Shown here piece after piece: positions 8,718 to 17,611 of a stretch of 64,000 bases of DNA (position 1 is its first letter; each line of letters opens with the position of its first letter). The notes below the pieces were generated by a model that saw nothing but the letters and a program-made list of their open reading frames with translations, was not told the DNA's origin and made no database searches. The DNA is from an uncultured Pelagibacteraceae bacterium. GTDB taxonomy: Bacteria; Pseudomonadota; Alphaproteobacteria; Pelagibacterales; Pelagibacteraceae. The position numbers were made by a program, and so were the translations under genes. The stretch lies in the NCBI GenBank assembly GCA_902596355.1, contig CACJTS010000002.1:1-64000 (forward strand). The letters run 5' to 3'.

Positions 8718-9562
8718 TGTCTTATTAAGGTTCCAGAGCCCTTGTCAGAAAATATTTCCCATAAACATGAATGTGGTTTTGTACCATTAATTATACCAAC
8801 TGCAGTGACACCGTTGTTTACGGCATCTAAGCAAGCATTTATTTTAGGTATCATACCTTCTGTAATAGTTTCATCTTTAATCATCTCCAAAACTTCAGAC
8901 GAAGAAATTTCTTCTATTAATTTTTTATTATTATCTAAAACACCATCCACATTCGTCATCAATAAAAGTCTTCTAGATTTTAAAGATTTTGCTATGGCCA
9001 TTGCAGCTGTATCTCCATTAATATTATATGTTTGATTTTCTTCACCCAGTCCTAACGGTGAAATTATAGGAATTTTATTTTGATTAATTATATTTAATAT
9101 TTGTTCATTATTAATTTCATTTGGTATTCCTACAAATCCTAGCTCTTCTGCTTCTGGTATAGTTTTTATAATATTATTATTTTTTGTGTGAATAGAGATT
9201 GCTTCTATTCCATTGTCTTTTAAAGAATTAACAATGTCATCATTAAAATCAATCAAAACAGATTCGACAATATCAATTATATGTTTATCAGTTACTCTTA
9301 GTCCTCTTATAAATTTTGATTGAATATTTGATTTTTCTAGCTCTCTTTTAATTCTAGGTCCACCACCATGAATTACCACAGTTGCAAGGCCTAATTTATT
9401 TAAAACACTAAGATCAGTTATAAAATTATTAAATACGTTTCTATCAATTAAAACGTTTCCACCGTATTTAATTACTATTAAATCATTTTTGTATTTTTCA
9501 ATATATTTATTTACTTCATTAATTGGTGGCCCATCTTTTGGTAATATCTTTTCAAGGTCCAT
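8714..9562 (-). CDS. argB: acetylglutamate kinase
   Basis: Phosphorylates N-acetylglutamate, the second step of arginine synthesis. The amino-acid-kinase fold motifs are clear: IKYGGNV near the N-terminus (phosphate-binding Lys and Gly), VIHGGGPRI (substrate binding), an NGDTAA nucleotide motif, and TEGMIPKINA, the conserved ArgB C-terminal motif with its lysine. The length of 282 residues is usual. It sits between yidC and the HAD gene, as in many alphaproteobacteria, although the GTPase engB often found between yidC and argB is absent here. Confidence 0.96.
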   Translation of the reverse strand: MDLEKILPKDGPPINEVNKYIEKYKNDLIVIKYGGNVLIDRNVFNNFITDLSVLNKLGLATVVIHGGGPRIKRELEKSNIQSKFIRGLRVTDKHIIDIVESVLIDFNDDIVNSLKDNGIEAISIHTKNNNIIKTIPEAEELGFVGIPNEINNEQILNIINQNKIPIISPLGLGEENQTYNINGDTAAMAIAKSLKSRRLLLMTNVDGVLDNNKKLIEEISSSEVLEMIKDETITEGMIPKINACLDAVNNGVTAVGIINGTKPHSCLWEIFSDKGSGTLIRQ

Positions 9563-9578
9563 TTATTATTTTAAATTA

Positions 9579-11258
9579 CTAGGTTGTAGTTTTTATTGTT
9601 GTACGTTTCATTATTACAACCTGTTGAGCCATTGTTAAAATGTTATTCACTGTCCAATAAATTACTAGCCCACTTGGGAATGGCGCAAGAATTACTGTTA
9701 AAAATAAAGGGAAGAACATAAATATTTTTGCTTGTATTGGATCTGTTGGAGCGGGATTTAACTTTTGTTGCACCCACATTGATACCCCCATAGCAACTGG
9801 CCATGCTCCAATTACAAGGAAAGAAGGTACGTCATAAGGAAACAATCCAAATAAATTAAATATAGAAGTAGGATCCTTAGCACTTAAATCTTGGATCCAA
9901 CCATAAAAAGGCATATGACGCATTTCTATCGTTACAAATAAAACTTTATACAAAGCAAAAAATACAGGTATTTGAATTAGAATAGGCAAACATCCAGACA
10001 TGGGATTTACTTTTTCTTTTTTATAAAGAGCCATCATCGCTTGTTGCAATTTCATCTTGTCATCTTTGTGTACTTCTTTAAGTCTTGCCATCTCTGGCTG
10101 AAGAGCTTTCATTTTAGCCATGCTTCTGAACGAAAAATTAGCAAGTGGAAAAAATGCTAAACGAATACATACAGTAACAGCAATAATTGCCAATCCATAA
10201 TTTCCAAATATTTTAAAGAAATATTCTAAAGCAGTAAACAAAGGACGTGTTAAAAAGTATAAGAATCCCCAATCAATCGTAAGATCAAATTTATCAATTT
10301 TTAATGATTCTGCGTACCCATCAATTACATCAACTCTTTTTGCAGCAACTATTACTTGCAAGTTTTCTTCTAAAGAGGAATTTCCAGTTAACTCTAATGG
10401 TTCCGTTGTAACAAAGTTTATTCTATACTTGTTTTTGTAATCCATAGTAGTTTTAAATTCTTTTTCTCTTGGTGGAATTAGAGTTGATATGTAATATTTA
10501 TCTCCTAGACCCAACCATCCTTTTTGGGCAGTTCTTGAAAATTTTTTCTCTTCAATATCGTCATAATCTTCCTCAATTAATTCTTCATCTAATGTAGCGA
10601 TAGGGCCTTCATGAAGAATATAAAAATCTGTTAAACCTTCTGGGATTTGATTTCTTATAATTTGTCCATAAGAATAGAAGTCATAGTTTTTATCAGTAGA
10701 ATTTATAACTCTTTGTTTTATTGTGAATAAAAACTTATCATCTAATGCAATTTCTTTTTCAAAAGTGATGCCTTGATTATTAGTCCAACTTAGTTTTATA
10801 GGAGATTGATCAGTTAATTTATTATTTCCAGAAACTGACCAAATTGATTCTGCATTTGGAATATCGATATTTTTATCAGTAGTTATAAAACCACTTTCTA
10901 TTATATAGCCTTCTTTAGAGCTTCGTGGTGCAAGAAATTTTACTTTTTCATCACTTTCCAAACTAACATTATATTCTTTGAAAGTTAGATCGTCTATTGC
11001 GGCCCCCTTTAATGAAATTGATCCAATAATACTTTGGTTCTCAAATTGAATTCTTTCACTTTGTCGTAAAGCTTCTTCTCGTGAAATTTCAGTTACATTT
11101 TCTTTTTGATCAAGACTAGGTGAATCTGAATTCTGTTCAGTCTTAGTTTTTTCAGCTAAATTTTCTTTCGTTACAGGAGGCGGTGCAAAAAATAGCGAGT
11201 ATAATATAATTACAGCAGCTGATAAACTTATGGCAGCAATTATATTTCTAGTTTCCAT
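9579..11258 (-). CDS. yidC: membrane protein insertase YidC
   Basis: Inserts and folds inner-membrane proteins, with or without Sec. The 559-residue protein has the Gram-negative layout: an N-terminal membrane anchor (about residues 5-25), a large beta-rich periplasmic domain (about 60-330), then five hydrophobic segments. The cytoplasmic loop contains MKALQPEMARLKE, typical of YidC, followed by PMSGCLPILIQIPVFFALYKVL. It follows yidD with a one-base overlap inside the conserved rpmH-rnpA-yidD-yidC group, which couples ribosome and RNA processing genes to membrane insertion. Confidence 0.98.
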   Translation of the reverse strand: METRNIIAAISLSAAVIILYSLFFAPPPVTKENLAEKTKTEQNSDSPSLDQKENVTEISREEALRQSERIQFENQSIIGSISLKGAAIDDLTFKEYNVSLESDEKVKFLAPRSSKEGYIIESGFITTDKNIDIPNAESIWSVSGNNKLTDQSPIKLSWTNNQGITFEKEIALDDKFLFTIKQRVINSTDKNYDFYSYGQIIRNQIPEGLTDFYILHEGPIATLDEELIEEDYDDIEEKKFSRTAQKGWLGLGDKYYISTLIPPREKEFKTTMDYKNKYRINFVTTEPLELTGNSSLEENLQVIVAAKRVDVIDGYAESLKIDKFDLTIDWGFLYFLTRPLFTALEYFFKIFGNYGLAIIAVTVCIRLAFFPLANFSFRSMAKMKALQPEMARLKEVHKDDKMKLQQAMMALYKKEKVNPMSGCLPILIQIPVFFALYKVLFVTIEMRHMPFYGWIQDLSAKDPTSIFNLFGLFPYDVPSFLVIGAWPVAMGVSMWVQQKLNPAPTDPIQAKIFMFFPLFLTVILAPFPSGLVIYWTVNNILTMAQQVVIMKRTTIKTTT

Positions 11259-11509
11259 TATTTATTATCCTTCATTTCTTTTTTAACTGGATCAAAACCT
11301 TCGCCACCCCCTAAAAATTTTATTGGATGGCAGGATAAAATTCTTTTTATACTTAGAAATAAACCTTTAAGAATACCGTATTGTTTTAAAGCATCTATGC
11401 TGTATTCAGAACATGTTGGTAAATATCTACAAGAATGACCCAATAATGGACTAATCAAATATTTATAGGCTTTGATAAATTTAATTAAAATTAAAGTAAA
11501 TATATTCAT
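11258..11509 (-). CDS. yidD: membrane protein insertion efficiency factor YidD
   Basis: A small 83-residue amphipathic protein at the inner face of the membrane that assists YidC. It has the family core of hydrophobic N-terminus, [18 protein letters not shown] with the three conserved cysteines, and the C-terminal HP...GGEGFDPV region. Both ends overlap their neighbours (rnpA and yidC) by a single base, so all are translated from one message. Confidence 0.97.
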   Translation of the reverse strand: MNIFTLILIKFIKAYKYLISPLLGHSCRYLPTCSEYSIDALKQYGILKGLFLSIKRILSCHPIKFLGGGEGFDPVKKEMKDNK

Positions 11510-11850
11510 TATTTTATTTTTGCAAAATCCTGAAAAAGAGTTTCTTTTATAATTTTGTATTCATTATTTAGCATAGAAGACTTAGCGATAACAAGAAATG
11601 AATAATCAAAGTTTATCTTTATTTTTTTAACAGCTTCATTCATGATATTTCTTAATCTTCTTTTAATTTTATTTCTCTTTACTGCATTACCAATTTTTTT
11701 TTTAGTCACAAAACTGATATTTAGTCTTTTTTTGTCTTTATTTAGTAATTTTCCAAAAAAAATACTTACGTATTTATTTGTAATTTTTTTTTGTTTAAGT
11801 AAATTTTTAAATTCTTCGTTTTTTGAAAGAGCAAGTATTTTGCTTTTCAT
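11509..11850 (-). CDS. rnpA: ribonuclease P protein component
   Basis: The basic protein subunit of RNase P, which helps the catalytic RNA remove tRNA 5' leaders. The 113-residue protein is rich in lysine and contains the family RNR motif in [14 protein letters not shown] (about residues 53-66), which contacts the RNA. It lies directly after rpmH (4 bases) and overlaps yidD, the standard bacterial arrangement. The RNA partner gene rnpB is not seen in this window. Confidence 0.96.
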   Translation of the reverse strand: MKSKILALSKNEEFKNLLKQKKITNKYVSIFFGKLLNKDKKRLNISFVTKKKIGNAVKRNKIKRRLRNIMNEAVKKIKINFDYSFLVIAKSSMLNNEYKIIKETLFQDFAKIK

Positions 11851-11854
11851 TATT

Positions 11855-11995
11855 CTATACAGAAACAGTTAGTGATTTTCTTCCTCTTGCTCTTCTTCTA
11901 GCTAAAAGTTTTTTACCACCTTTAGTTTTCATTTTTGAACGAAAGCCGTGTTTTCGAGCTCTTTTTTTATTTGAGGGTTGATAAGTTCTTTTCAT
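11855..11995 (-). CDS. rpmH: 50S ribosomal protein L34
   Basis: A 46-residue highly basic ribosomal protein, read from the ATG at 11995. It starts [19 protein letters not shown] and ends in an Arg/Lys-rich [10 protein letters not shown] tail, which is diagnostic of L34. It is the first gene of the rpmH-rnpA-yidD-yidC cluster. The roughly 98 bases to its 5' side separate it from a divergent membrane-protein gene and should hold its promoter. Identity is certain. Confidence 0.98.
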   Translation of the reverse strand: MKRTYQPSNKKRARKHGFRSKMKTKGGKKLLARRRARGRKSLTVSV

Positions 11996-12093
11996 AATTA
12001 GATTTGATATAGTTTTATATAATTTTTTGCCCCTTTATATTAGTAATAATTAAAATAGCAAATAGAAGATTAAGCATTAAAATAAGAAGAATC

Positions 12094-12816
12094 ATGGAAA
12101 ATACAAAAAAAATTAAATTATTTATTGGTTTGTCTTATTTATTAATTGTATGTCTATTTTTGTATTTCTTTTTTTCAAAATTTAGTCTCTCAGAAATTAC
12201 ATCTTATGATTTTCTAAGAAATAACCAATCTTATTTTTTTGAACTTAAAAAATCTAACTTATTTTTAATTTCTATTATCTTTGTAGCATTAACTATTCTT
12301 TGGGTTTTCCCCTTTTTAGGATTTGGATCTCCAGTTGCTTTAATGGGCGGGTTTATATTTGGAAAATGGATAGGTACACTTGTTGTTGTTTTTGGCTTGA
12401 GCATTGGCGCTACTTTTTTGTATATTTTTGGAAATTATTTTTTAAAACAGCTTATTAGAGAAAAGTTTTTAAATAAGTTTCAAAACTTAGAAATAAAATT
12501 TAAACAATCCGAATTTATTTATTTATTAATTTACCGTTTTATAGGCGGCATACCTTGGCAGCTTAGCTGTCTATTACCAACTTTATTTAATGTTAAGGTT
12601 ATAAATTTTTTCTTTGCTACATTGATTGGAATAATTCCTCAAATTTTTTTAGCAGTTTCTATTGGGAGTGGATTAGAAAAAATTATAGACCAAAACGCTG
12701 AAGTACCAGGGATAACTGATATAATATTTTCACCTGATATATATGTTCCTATTACAGCTTTCTTTATTTTAATTCTGATTACGATATTTTTGAGAAAGTT
12801 TTTTTATAGAAATTAG
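12094..12816 (+). CDS. TVP38/TMEM64-family (VTT domain) membrane protein
   Basis: A 240-residue polytopic membrane protein. It has an N-terminal hydrophobic segment, then the family core: FPFLGFGSPVALMGG (the proline-containing re-entrant region), FGKWIGTLVVVFGLSIGA, and the second conserved half YRFIGGIPWQLSCLLP with the arginine and GxPW element, followed by further membrane spans. VTT/DedA-superfamily proteins are linked to lipid scrambling or transport and membrane homeostasis; the specific role here is unknown. Its TAG stop ends one base before the tRNA-Thr gene on the other strand. Confidence 0.88.
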   Translation: MENTKKIKLFIGLSYLLIVCLFLYFFFSKFSLSEITSYDFLRNNQSYFFELKKSNLFLISIIFVALTILWVFPFLGFGSPVALMGGFIFGKWIGTLVVVFGLSIGATFLYIFGNYFLKQLIREKFLNKFQNLEIKFKQSEFIYLLIYRFIGGIPWQLSCLLPTLFNVKVINFFFATLIGIIPQIFLAVSIGSGLEKIIDQNAEVPGITDIIFSPDIYVPITAFFILILITIFLRKFFYRN

Positions 12817-12890
12817 TGGTGCTCCCACCCTGTACTGACCAGGGAACTAGTCATTACCAATGACTTGTTATACCATTTAACTACAGGAGC
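12817..12890 (-). tRNA. tRNA-Thr (anticodon GGT), CCA encoded
   Basis: A 74-base cloverleaf on the minus strand. The acceptor is GCTCCTG with TGGGAGC, the D-arm is three base pairs with a GG in the loop, and the anticodon stem AGTCA/TGACT encloses TTGGTAA, giving anticodon GGT for threonine. The T-stem is CCCTG/CAGGG, then an A discriminator and an encoded CCA. The T-loop reads GTCAGTA rather than the near-universal TTCRANY, which is odd because positions 54 and 58 normally form a conserved pair. Fold and anticodon are good; the T-loop lowers certainty about function. Confidence 0.82.
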
Positions 12891-13035
12891 TTAGAGACAA
12901 ATTGTATTTTATTGATAATAAAGCATTTTTTTCAAATTATTGCCTTAATTTTTTGATGAATATGATTTATATCTATTTTAAGAAAATGTTATGGGAATTC
13001 ATTACGATTACAAATCAACCAAAGGTAATAAGCTT

Positions 13036-13191
13036 ATGGAAAAGCAAGCTAAAAGAGAGAGAAAGCTTGCTGAAAAAAAAGCTAAACGTTTAGCTAAAGA
13101 AGGCCCAAAAAAAGAAGAGGAAAAAGCATCTGCACTAGATCCTAATAAACCAATTTCCTTAGATTTCCTGACTAACCCAAACAAAGAATGA
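13036..13191 (+). CDS. small lysine/alanine-rich protein, unknown function
   Basis: A short charged protein whose N-terminal half is a Lys/Arg/Glu/Ala helix (EKQAKRERKLAEKKAKR), followed by an acidic and proline-containing tail ending in DFLTNPNKE. The ATG at 13036 gives 51 residues and has an AAAGG about 10 bases upstream. An in-frame ATG at 12991 would give 66. Its stop overlaps the start of the next 33-residue gene as ATGA, suggesting translational coupling into dcd. The function is unknown; conservation of the coupling is the best sign that it is real. Confidence 0.6.
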   Translation: MEKQAKRERKLAEKKAKRLAKEGPKKEEEKASALDPNKPISLDFLTNPNKE

Positions 13192-13289
13192 GTTCAAAAG
13201 AAAAAAATGAGCGTTTAAGCTTTGCGCTTAGAAAAAATTTGAAGAAAAGAAAAATTTTCCAAAAAAAAAATAAAAAGAAAAATAAATAA
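13188..13289 (+). CDS. 33-residue basic small protein upstream of dcd
   Basis: A very short frame with ATG at 13188 inside the ATGA overlap of the previous gene. Its TAA at 13287-13289 overlaps the dcd ATG by one base. The product starts [22 protein letters not shown] and is almost entirely basic afterwards. Small proteins with an LREALRxNLxRRKxQ-like core are widespread in alphaproteobacteria (from memory, not searched), which fits this sequence. Overlaps at both ends argue for a real, coupled gene despite its size. A role in nucleic-acid binding is possible but unproven. Confidence 0.6.
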   Translation: MSSKEKNERLSFALRKNLKKRKIFQKKNKKKNK

Positions 13290-13849
13290 TGTCAATTCAA
13301 CCTGATTCTTGGATTAAAAAAATGTGCAAAGAGCATAATATGATAGAGCCATTTTTGGATCATCAAGTTTCTGAAGGTAAAATTTCTTATGGATTAAGTA
13401 GTATGGGATATGATGTTAGAATCTCAGATGAATATAGAATTTTTACCAATGTTAATAGTTCTTTGGTTGATCCAAAGAATTTTTCTGATGATAACTTTAT
13501 AGAACGGACAGGACCACACTGTATTATACCACCAAATTCGTTCGTTTTAGCTAAAACGGTAGAATATTTTAGAATACCAAAAGACGTTTTATGTATTTGT
13601 GTTGGAAAAAGTACTTATGCAAGGACAGGAATTATCTGTAATGTTACTCCAATTGAAAATGAATTTGAAGGGAATATTGTAATTGAACTAAGCAATACAA
13701 CACCTAACCCTGCAAAAATATATTCAAATGAGGGTATAGCACAATTTTTATTTTTCAAATCAGATACTCAGCCAGAAACAACTTATAAATCAAAGAAAGG
13801 TAAATATCAGGGTCAAACCACAATTCAAGTTGCTAAGATTAAAAAGTAA
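13289..13849 (+). CDS. dcd: dCTP deaminase
   Basis: Deaminates dCTP to dUTP, supplying dUMP for thymidylate synthesis. The 186-residue protein has the dUTPase-superfamily motifs: [14 protein letters not shown] near residue 30, [11 protein letters not shown] (substrate and phosphate binding Lys-Ser), and a C-terminal GKYQGQ element that closes over the triphosphate. It is preceded by two tiny coupled genes and followed by murA after 3 bases. Confidence 0.95.
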   Translation: MSIQPDSWIKKMCKEHNMIEPFLDHQVSEGKISYGLSSMGYDVRISDEYRIFTNVNSSLVDPKNFSDDNFIERTGPHCIIPPNSFVLAKTVEYFRIPKDVLCICVGKSTYARTGIICNVTPIENEFEGNIVIELSNTTPNPAKIYSNEGIAQFLFFKSDTQPETTYKSKKGKYQGQTTIQVAKIKK

Positions 13850-13852
13850 TTT

Positions 13853-15112
13853 ATGGATAAATTTCTGATTAATGGTCCTTGTAAAATCAAGGGCAATGTT
13901 TCAATTTCAGGTTCGAAGAACGCATCTCTACCGATATTAGCAGCAACACTATTATTTGATAAACCTGTGATTATCAAAAATTTACCAAGAGTTAGAGACA
14001 TTAATACAATGTTAAATTTATTAAAGTCTTTTGGTTCTAAAATAATTTTATCAAGAGATAAAAAAACAGCAAAAATTATAAATAAAAAAAATATGAAAAC
14101 TTTTGCTAGTTATTCTTTAGTCAAAACAATGCGTGGTTCTATTTTAGTTTTAGGTCCACTTATATCAAAATACCATAAATCTAAAATCTCTTTACCTGGA
14201 GGGTGTTTAATTGGTGCTAGACCAGTTAATTATCATCTAGCTGCATTAAAAAAACTTGGTATGAAATATGAACTAAAAGATGGATACATTCTAGCAAAAT
14301 CAAAAGGAAAACTTAGTGGAACAACTATAAATTTTCCAAAGATAAGTGTTGGGGCAACTGAAAATTCTATAATAGCAGCATGTTTAGCAAGAAGAAAAAC
14401 AGTTTTAAAAAATTGTGCAATAGAACCTGAGATTAAAGATCTTACAAATTTTTTAAATAAAGCTGGAGCGAAAATAAAATGGACAGGAAGAGTATGTAAA
14501 ATCATAGGTGTAAATTCCTTAAATGAAACCGAATATTCTGTAATGGCTGATAGAATAGAAGCAGGCACATTTTGTGTAGCTGCAACACTTGCAAAAGGTA
14601 ATTTACAAATAAATAATTTAAATCCTAAAATTATTGGTACAGAAATAAAATTACTAAAAAAAGTTGGTGCTAAAATTAAAACTAGTGAAAATAAAATCTC
14701 AATTAAAGGACCTGAAAAAATAAAATCAATAAAAAGCATCAAAACTAGAGAGTTTCCAGGTATTCCTACAGACCTTCAAGCACAATTGATGGTTTTAATG
14801 TGCAAAGCGGTTGGTAAAAGCTCAATAACCGAAAGTATTTTTGAAAATAGATTTATGCATGTTGCAGAATTGCAAAGACTAGGAGCAAAAATAAATATAA
14901 AAAATAATACTGCTACGATAGAAGGAAATACTAAATTCATTGGTGCCGAATTAATGTCTAGTGATTTAAGAGCTTCTGTTGCTTTGGTTCTAGCAGCTAT
15001 AGTTTCTAATGGTAAATCATATATTAACAGAATTTATCACTTAGATAGAGGTTATGAAAAAATAGAAAATAAATTAAAAAAAATAGGTGTTAAAATTAAA
15101 AGATTAAAATAG
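13853..15112 (+). CDS. murA: UDP-N-acetylglucosamine 1-carboxyvinyltransferase
   Basis: Adds enolpyruvate to UDP-GlcNAc, the committed step of peptidoglycan synthesis. The N-terminus shows the SGSKNASLPILAA motif with the catalytic lysine/asparagine. LPGGCLIGARPVNYH carries the active-site cysteine that fosfomycin modifies. The two-domain inside-out barrel length (419 residues) is correct, and TDLQAQLMVL with ENRFMHVAEL is the typical C-terminal half. The stop codon shares a base with the GTG of the DUF2948-like gene downstream. Confidence 0.97.
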   Translation: MDKFLINGPCKIKGNVSISGSKNASLPILAATLLFDKPVIIKNLPRVRDINTMLNLLKSFGSKIILSRDKKTAKIINKKNMKTFASYSLVKTMRGSILVLGPLISKYHKSKISLPGGCLIGARPVNYHLAALKKLGMKYELKDGYILAKSKGKLSGTTINFPKISVGATENSIIAACLARRKTVLKNCAIEPEIKDLTNFLNKAGAKIKWTGRVCKIIGVNSLNETEYSVMADRIEAGTFCVAATLAKGNLQINNLNPKIIGTEIKLLKKVGAKIKTSENKISIKGPEKIKSIKSIKTREFPGIPTDLQAQLMVLMCKAVGKSSITESIFENRFMHVAELQRLGAKINIKNNTATIEGNTKFIGAELMSSDLRASVALVLAAIVSNGKSYINRIYHLDRGYEKIENKLKKIGVKIKRLK

Positions 15113-15504
15113 TGAATAAATATTTAGCAAAAATAATAGCAAGTGACCAAGAAGGGTTACAGATGATTTCAGCTTGTAGTTCAGGGGCCAAGGTTAAAAT
15201 CGTAGATATAAAATACCTCGAATCCAATAAGGTTTTTTTATTATCAATTGAAAGAACCAAGGTTGAAAGTGATCAGGAAGATAAAAAAATCAATAGCATT
15301 TGTAGGTTTGATTTTGTTGATAAAGTAAGATCAAAGAACATTGATCAATCTAATCAAGAAACAGTTTTAGAGCTAATAGGTATAGATTATTTGAAAAATA
15401 ATGATGTTTATGAAATAAATCTTATTTTTAATAACAATGCTCATATTGCTTTAACTACAGAAACTATTGAAGCAAGATTAGAGGATCAAAATGAAATTAA
15501 ATAG
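15112..15504 (+). CDS. DUF2948-family protein
   Basis: A 130-residue protein with a GTG start overlapping the murA stop. The opening ASDQEGLQMISACSSGAKVKIVDI and the closing NAHIALTTETIEARLED follow the pattern of the alphaproteobacterial DUF2948 family (recognised from memory), which is typically encoded between murA and hisD as here. No catalytic motif or membrane segment is visible, and the biochemical role is unknown. It ends 2 bases before hisD, so it belongs to this operon. Confidence 0.8.
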   Translation: MNKYLAKIIASDQEGLQMISACSSGAKVKIVDIKYLESNKVFLLSIERTKVESDQEDKKINSICRFDFVDKVRSKNIDQSNQETVLELIGIDYLKNNDVYEINLIFNNNAHIALTTETIEARLEDQNEIK

Positions 15505-15506
15505 TT

Positions 15507-16790
15507 ATGAAGATACTAAATAGTAAAAGTAAAAATTTCGATAAATTATTAGAGAATTTGCTTTTACAGAGAAAAAAAAAAATTCAATCTGACTCTGTTT
15601 CTGTAACAAATATAATTAAAGATGTTAAAAAAAATGGAGATAAAGCATTATTAAAATACGAGAAAAGATTTAATCAAAACAACATAATTATTCCAAACTC
15701 AAAACAAATAAAAAAATCTATAAATTCACTTGATAAAAAAGTAAAGAGGGCAATCGATACAGCATATAATAGAATTTATAAATTTCATTCACTTCAAAAA
15801 TTTAAAAATATTTCTTATACAGATAAATTAAAAAACAAACTTCAATATAAGTATGTGCCTTTAGAGTCTGTTGCAATTTATGTTCCTGGTTCTACTGCTT
15901 CATACCCATCGAGTGTCTTGATGAATGCTATTCCAGCAATTGTAGCAGGTGTTAAGAGAATAGTTATGATTAATCCAGGCCATAAAGGAAAACAAAATCC
16001 AGCCGTATTATACGCCGCAAAAAAATGCAGAATAAAAGAAATTTATTCTATCGGGGGCCCTTCTGCTATTGCAGCAGTATCTTATGGGACTAAAAAAATT
16101 AAAAAAGTTCATAAAATAGTTGGTCCAGGAAATGCATATGTTGCGGCAGCAAAAAAAGAAGTTTTTGGTGTTGTTGGAATTGAAGGTATGACTGCAGGTC
16201 CTTCAGAAGTGACTGTCGTTTGTGATAAATTCTCAAACCCTGAGTGGGTTGCAAGTGATTTAATTGGACAAGCTGAACATGATATTCTTGCACAATGTAT
16301 TTTGATTTCAAAAGATAAAAATTTGCTAGATAAAGTAAAAATTGAAATTAATAAACAATTAAAAGAAATTCCAAGAGCTTCTGTTGCAAGAAGAAGTTTA
16401 ATTAATAATGGAATTCTTATGTATATTTCTTCAGACGCTAAAATAATAAGTGTTATAAATAAAATTGCACCAGAACATTTAGAATTAAATATTAGAAATT
16501 ATAAATCATTAGTTCCAAAAATAAAAAATTCAGGATCAATATGTTTAGGAAAATATGCAGTGATGGCAATGACTGATTATAATGTTGGATCAAACCATGT
16601 GTTACCAACTAATGGTTCTGCAAAATACTCAAGCGGTATAAGTGTAAATGAATTTTATAAAAGGATTTCATACATAAACTTATCAAAAAAGGGTATTGAA
16701 AGTCTTGGACCATCAGTTATAACACTTGCAAATTACGAAGGATTAGTTGGACATGCTCAATCTGTAGAAAAAAGAATAAGGAGAAAATAG
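15507..16790 (+). CDS. hisD: histidinol dehydrogenase
   Basis: Oxidises L-histidinol to histidine in two NAD-dependent steps. Key stretches are [20 protein letters not shown], the [15 protein letters not shown] motif, [21 protein letters not shown] (zinc and catalytic His) and APEHLEL with the catalytic Glu-His pair. The length of 427 residues is normal. It is separated from other his genes here (hisS, hisZ and hisG lie 0.9 kb or more downstream) and is followed 1 base later by infA. Confidence 0.97.
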   Translation: MKILNSKSKNFDKLLENLLLQRKKKIQSDSVSVTNIIKDVKKNGDKALLKYEKRFNQNNIIIPNSKQIKKSINSLDKKVKRAIDTAYNRIYKFHSLQKFKNISYTDKLKNKLQYKYVPLESVAIYVPGSTASYPSSVLMNAIPAIVAGVKRIVMINPGHKGKQNPAVLYAAKKCRIKEIYSIGGPSAIAAVSYGTKKIKKVHKIVGPGNAYVAAAKKEVFGVVGIEGMTAGPSEVTVVCDKFSNPEWVASDLIGQAEHDILAQCILISKDKNLLDKVKIEINKQLKEIPRASVARRSLINNGILMYISSDAKIISVINKIAPEHLELNIRNYKSLVPKIKNSGSICLGKYAVMAMTDYNVGSNHVLPTNGSAKYSSGISVNEFYKRISYINLSKKGIESLGPSVITLANYEGLVGHAQSVEKRIRRK

Positions 16791-16791
16791 T

Positions 16792-17007
16792 TTGGCAAAA
16801 CAAGATTTGTTAGAATTTAAAGGAAAAGTAATTACATTACTTCCAAACGCTATGTTTGAAGTCGAGTTAGAAAACGGAGCAAAAGTTTTGGCGCATACAG
16901 CTGGTAAGTTAAGAAAAAATAGAATTAGAGTTTTACAGGGTGATAATGTTACAGTAGAAATGACTCCCTATGATCTTACTAAAGGAAGAATTATCTTTAG
17001 GGGATAA
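16792..17007 (+). CDS. infA: translation initiation factor IF-1
   Basis: A 71-residue OB-fold protein that binds the 30S A-site during initiation. The sequence shows the typical IF-1 order: early [38 protein letters not shown] and [13 protein letters not shown]. The start codon is TTG at 16792, one base after hisD stops. The usual protein begins with Met-Ala-Lys at this position, which supports TTG. It is followed by tRNA-Phe. Confidence 0.97.
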   Translation: MAKQDLLEFKGKVITLLPNAMFEVELENGAKVLAHTAGKLRKNRIRVLQGDNVTVEMTPYDLTKGRIIFRG

Positions 17008-17012
17008 AAAAT

Positions 17013-17089
17013 GGCCGAATAGCTCAGCCCGGTAGAGCAGCGCCCTGAAAAGGCGTGTGTCACAGGTTCAAATCCCGTTTCGGCCACCA
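17013..17089 (+). tRNA. tRNA-Phe (anticodon GAA), CCA encoded
   Basis: A 77-base cloverleaf. Acceptor GGCCGAA pairs with TTCGGCC, the D-stem is GCTC/GAGC, and the anticodon stem GCGCC/GGCGT holds the loop CTGAAAA with anticodon GAA. The T-loop is the standard TTCAAAT, followed by A73 and CCA. The T-stem has one A/C mismatch. It starts 5 bases after infA. Confidence 0.96.
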
Positions 17090-17169
17090 CCAAAAAGTTT
17101 CATCTTGAAATAATCGTAAAAGAAATTAACTTTAAGAGAAAATAAATAACAAAAGGACTAAGAAATAAG

Positions 17170-17382
17170 ATGAGTACACTACAAGGAAAAATTAAATGGT
17201 ATAATGGTAAAAAGGGATATGGCTTCATTGAAAGAGATGATAAAGAAAAAGATGCCTTTGTTCACGCTTCAGCGGTAAAAGCTGCTGGTATGAGATATCT
17301 CAATGAAGGTGATAAACTTGAGTTCACATTAGAAGATGGTCCCAAAGGTCCTTCTGCAGTTAATTTAAAAAAAATAGACTAA
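17170..17382 (+). CDS. cspA: cold-shock-domain protein
   Basis: A 70-residue single cold-shock domain that binds single-stranded RNA or DNA and loosens secondary structure. RNP1 (KGYGFIERD, about residues 16-24) and RNP2 (DAFVHAS, about 29-35) are intact, after the conserved GKIKWYNGKKG. An AAAGGAC sequence about 15 bases upstream of the ATG may act as the ribosome site. A stem-loop with a T-run follows the gene. The paralogue number cannot be told from this window, so the symbol is generic. Confidence 0.95.
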   Translation: MSTLQGKIKWYNGKKGYGFIERDDKEKDAFVHASAVKAAGMRYLNEGDKLEFTLEDGPKGPSAVNLKKID

Positions 17383-17397
17383 TTTAGAAATTATTTA

Positions 17398-17437
17398 AAA
17401 GGGCGTTTTATCTATCAAATAGATAGACGTCCTTTTT
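17398..17437 (+). terminator. intrinsic terminator after the cold-shock gene
   Basis: Two helical arms, GGGCG with CGTCC (one G-T pair) and TCTATC with GATAGA, are stacked with a five-base bulge. They enclose a five-base AAATA loop and are followed by TTTTT. It begins 16 bases after the cspA stop, the right position for a factor-independent terminator. Confidence 0.75.
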
Positions 17438-17611
17438 CTATTTAGACCTTGAATATTAATTTTTTTTGTCTAAAAGACTGCTAATGAATATAAATATTAC
17501 ATACAGAAAGACTTTTAGAAGTACTCACAGAAACTGTTTCCATAGCCAGTAGGCTATTTATTTATATTATAATTTTAAATCCACAAAAAATAAGATAAAT
17601 TAAGAAAGGAC
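17438..17611 (+). other. 174-base gap with two inverted repeats before tRNA-His
   Basis: No convincing gene. TCTAAAAG at 17469-17476 is complementary to CTTTTAGA at 17512-17519. A perfect six-base-pair hairpin, ATAGCC-AGTA-GGCTAT, lies at 17542-17557 and is followed by TTATTT, which resembles a weak terminator. A TATAAT at 17568-17573 could be the -10 box for the tRNA-His/hisS transcript. A small RNA ending at the hairpin is possible but unproven. Confidence 0.35.

Noticed and set aside
12902-13093. 63-residue frame before the small basic proteins
   Set aside because: A different frame overlapping the coupled gene set, with a random-looking composition and no neighbour coupling.
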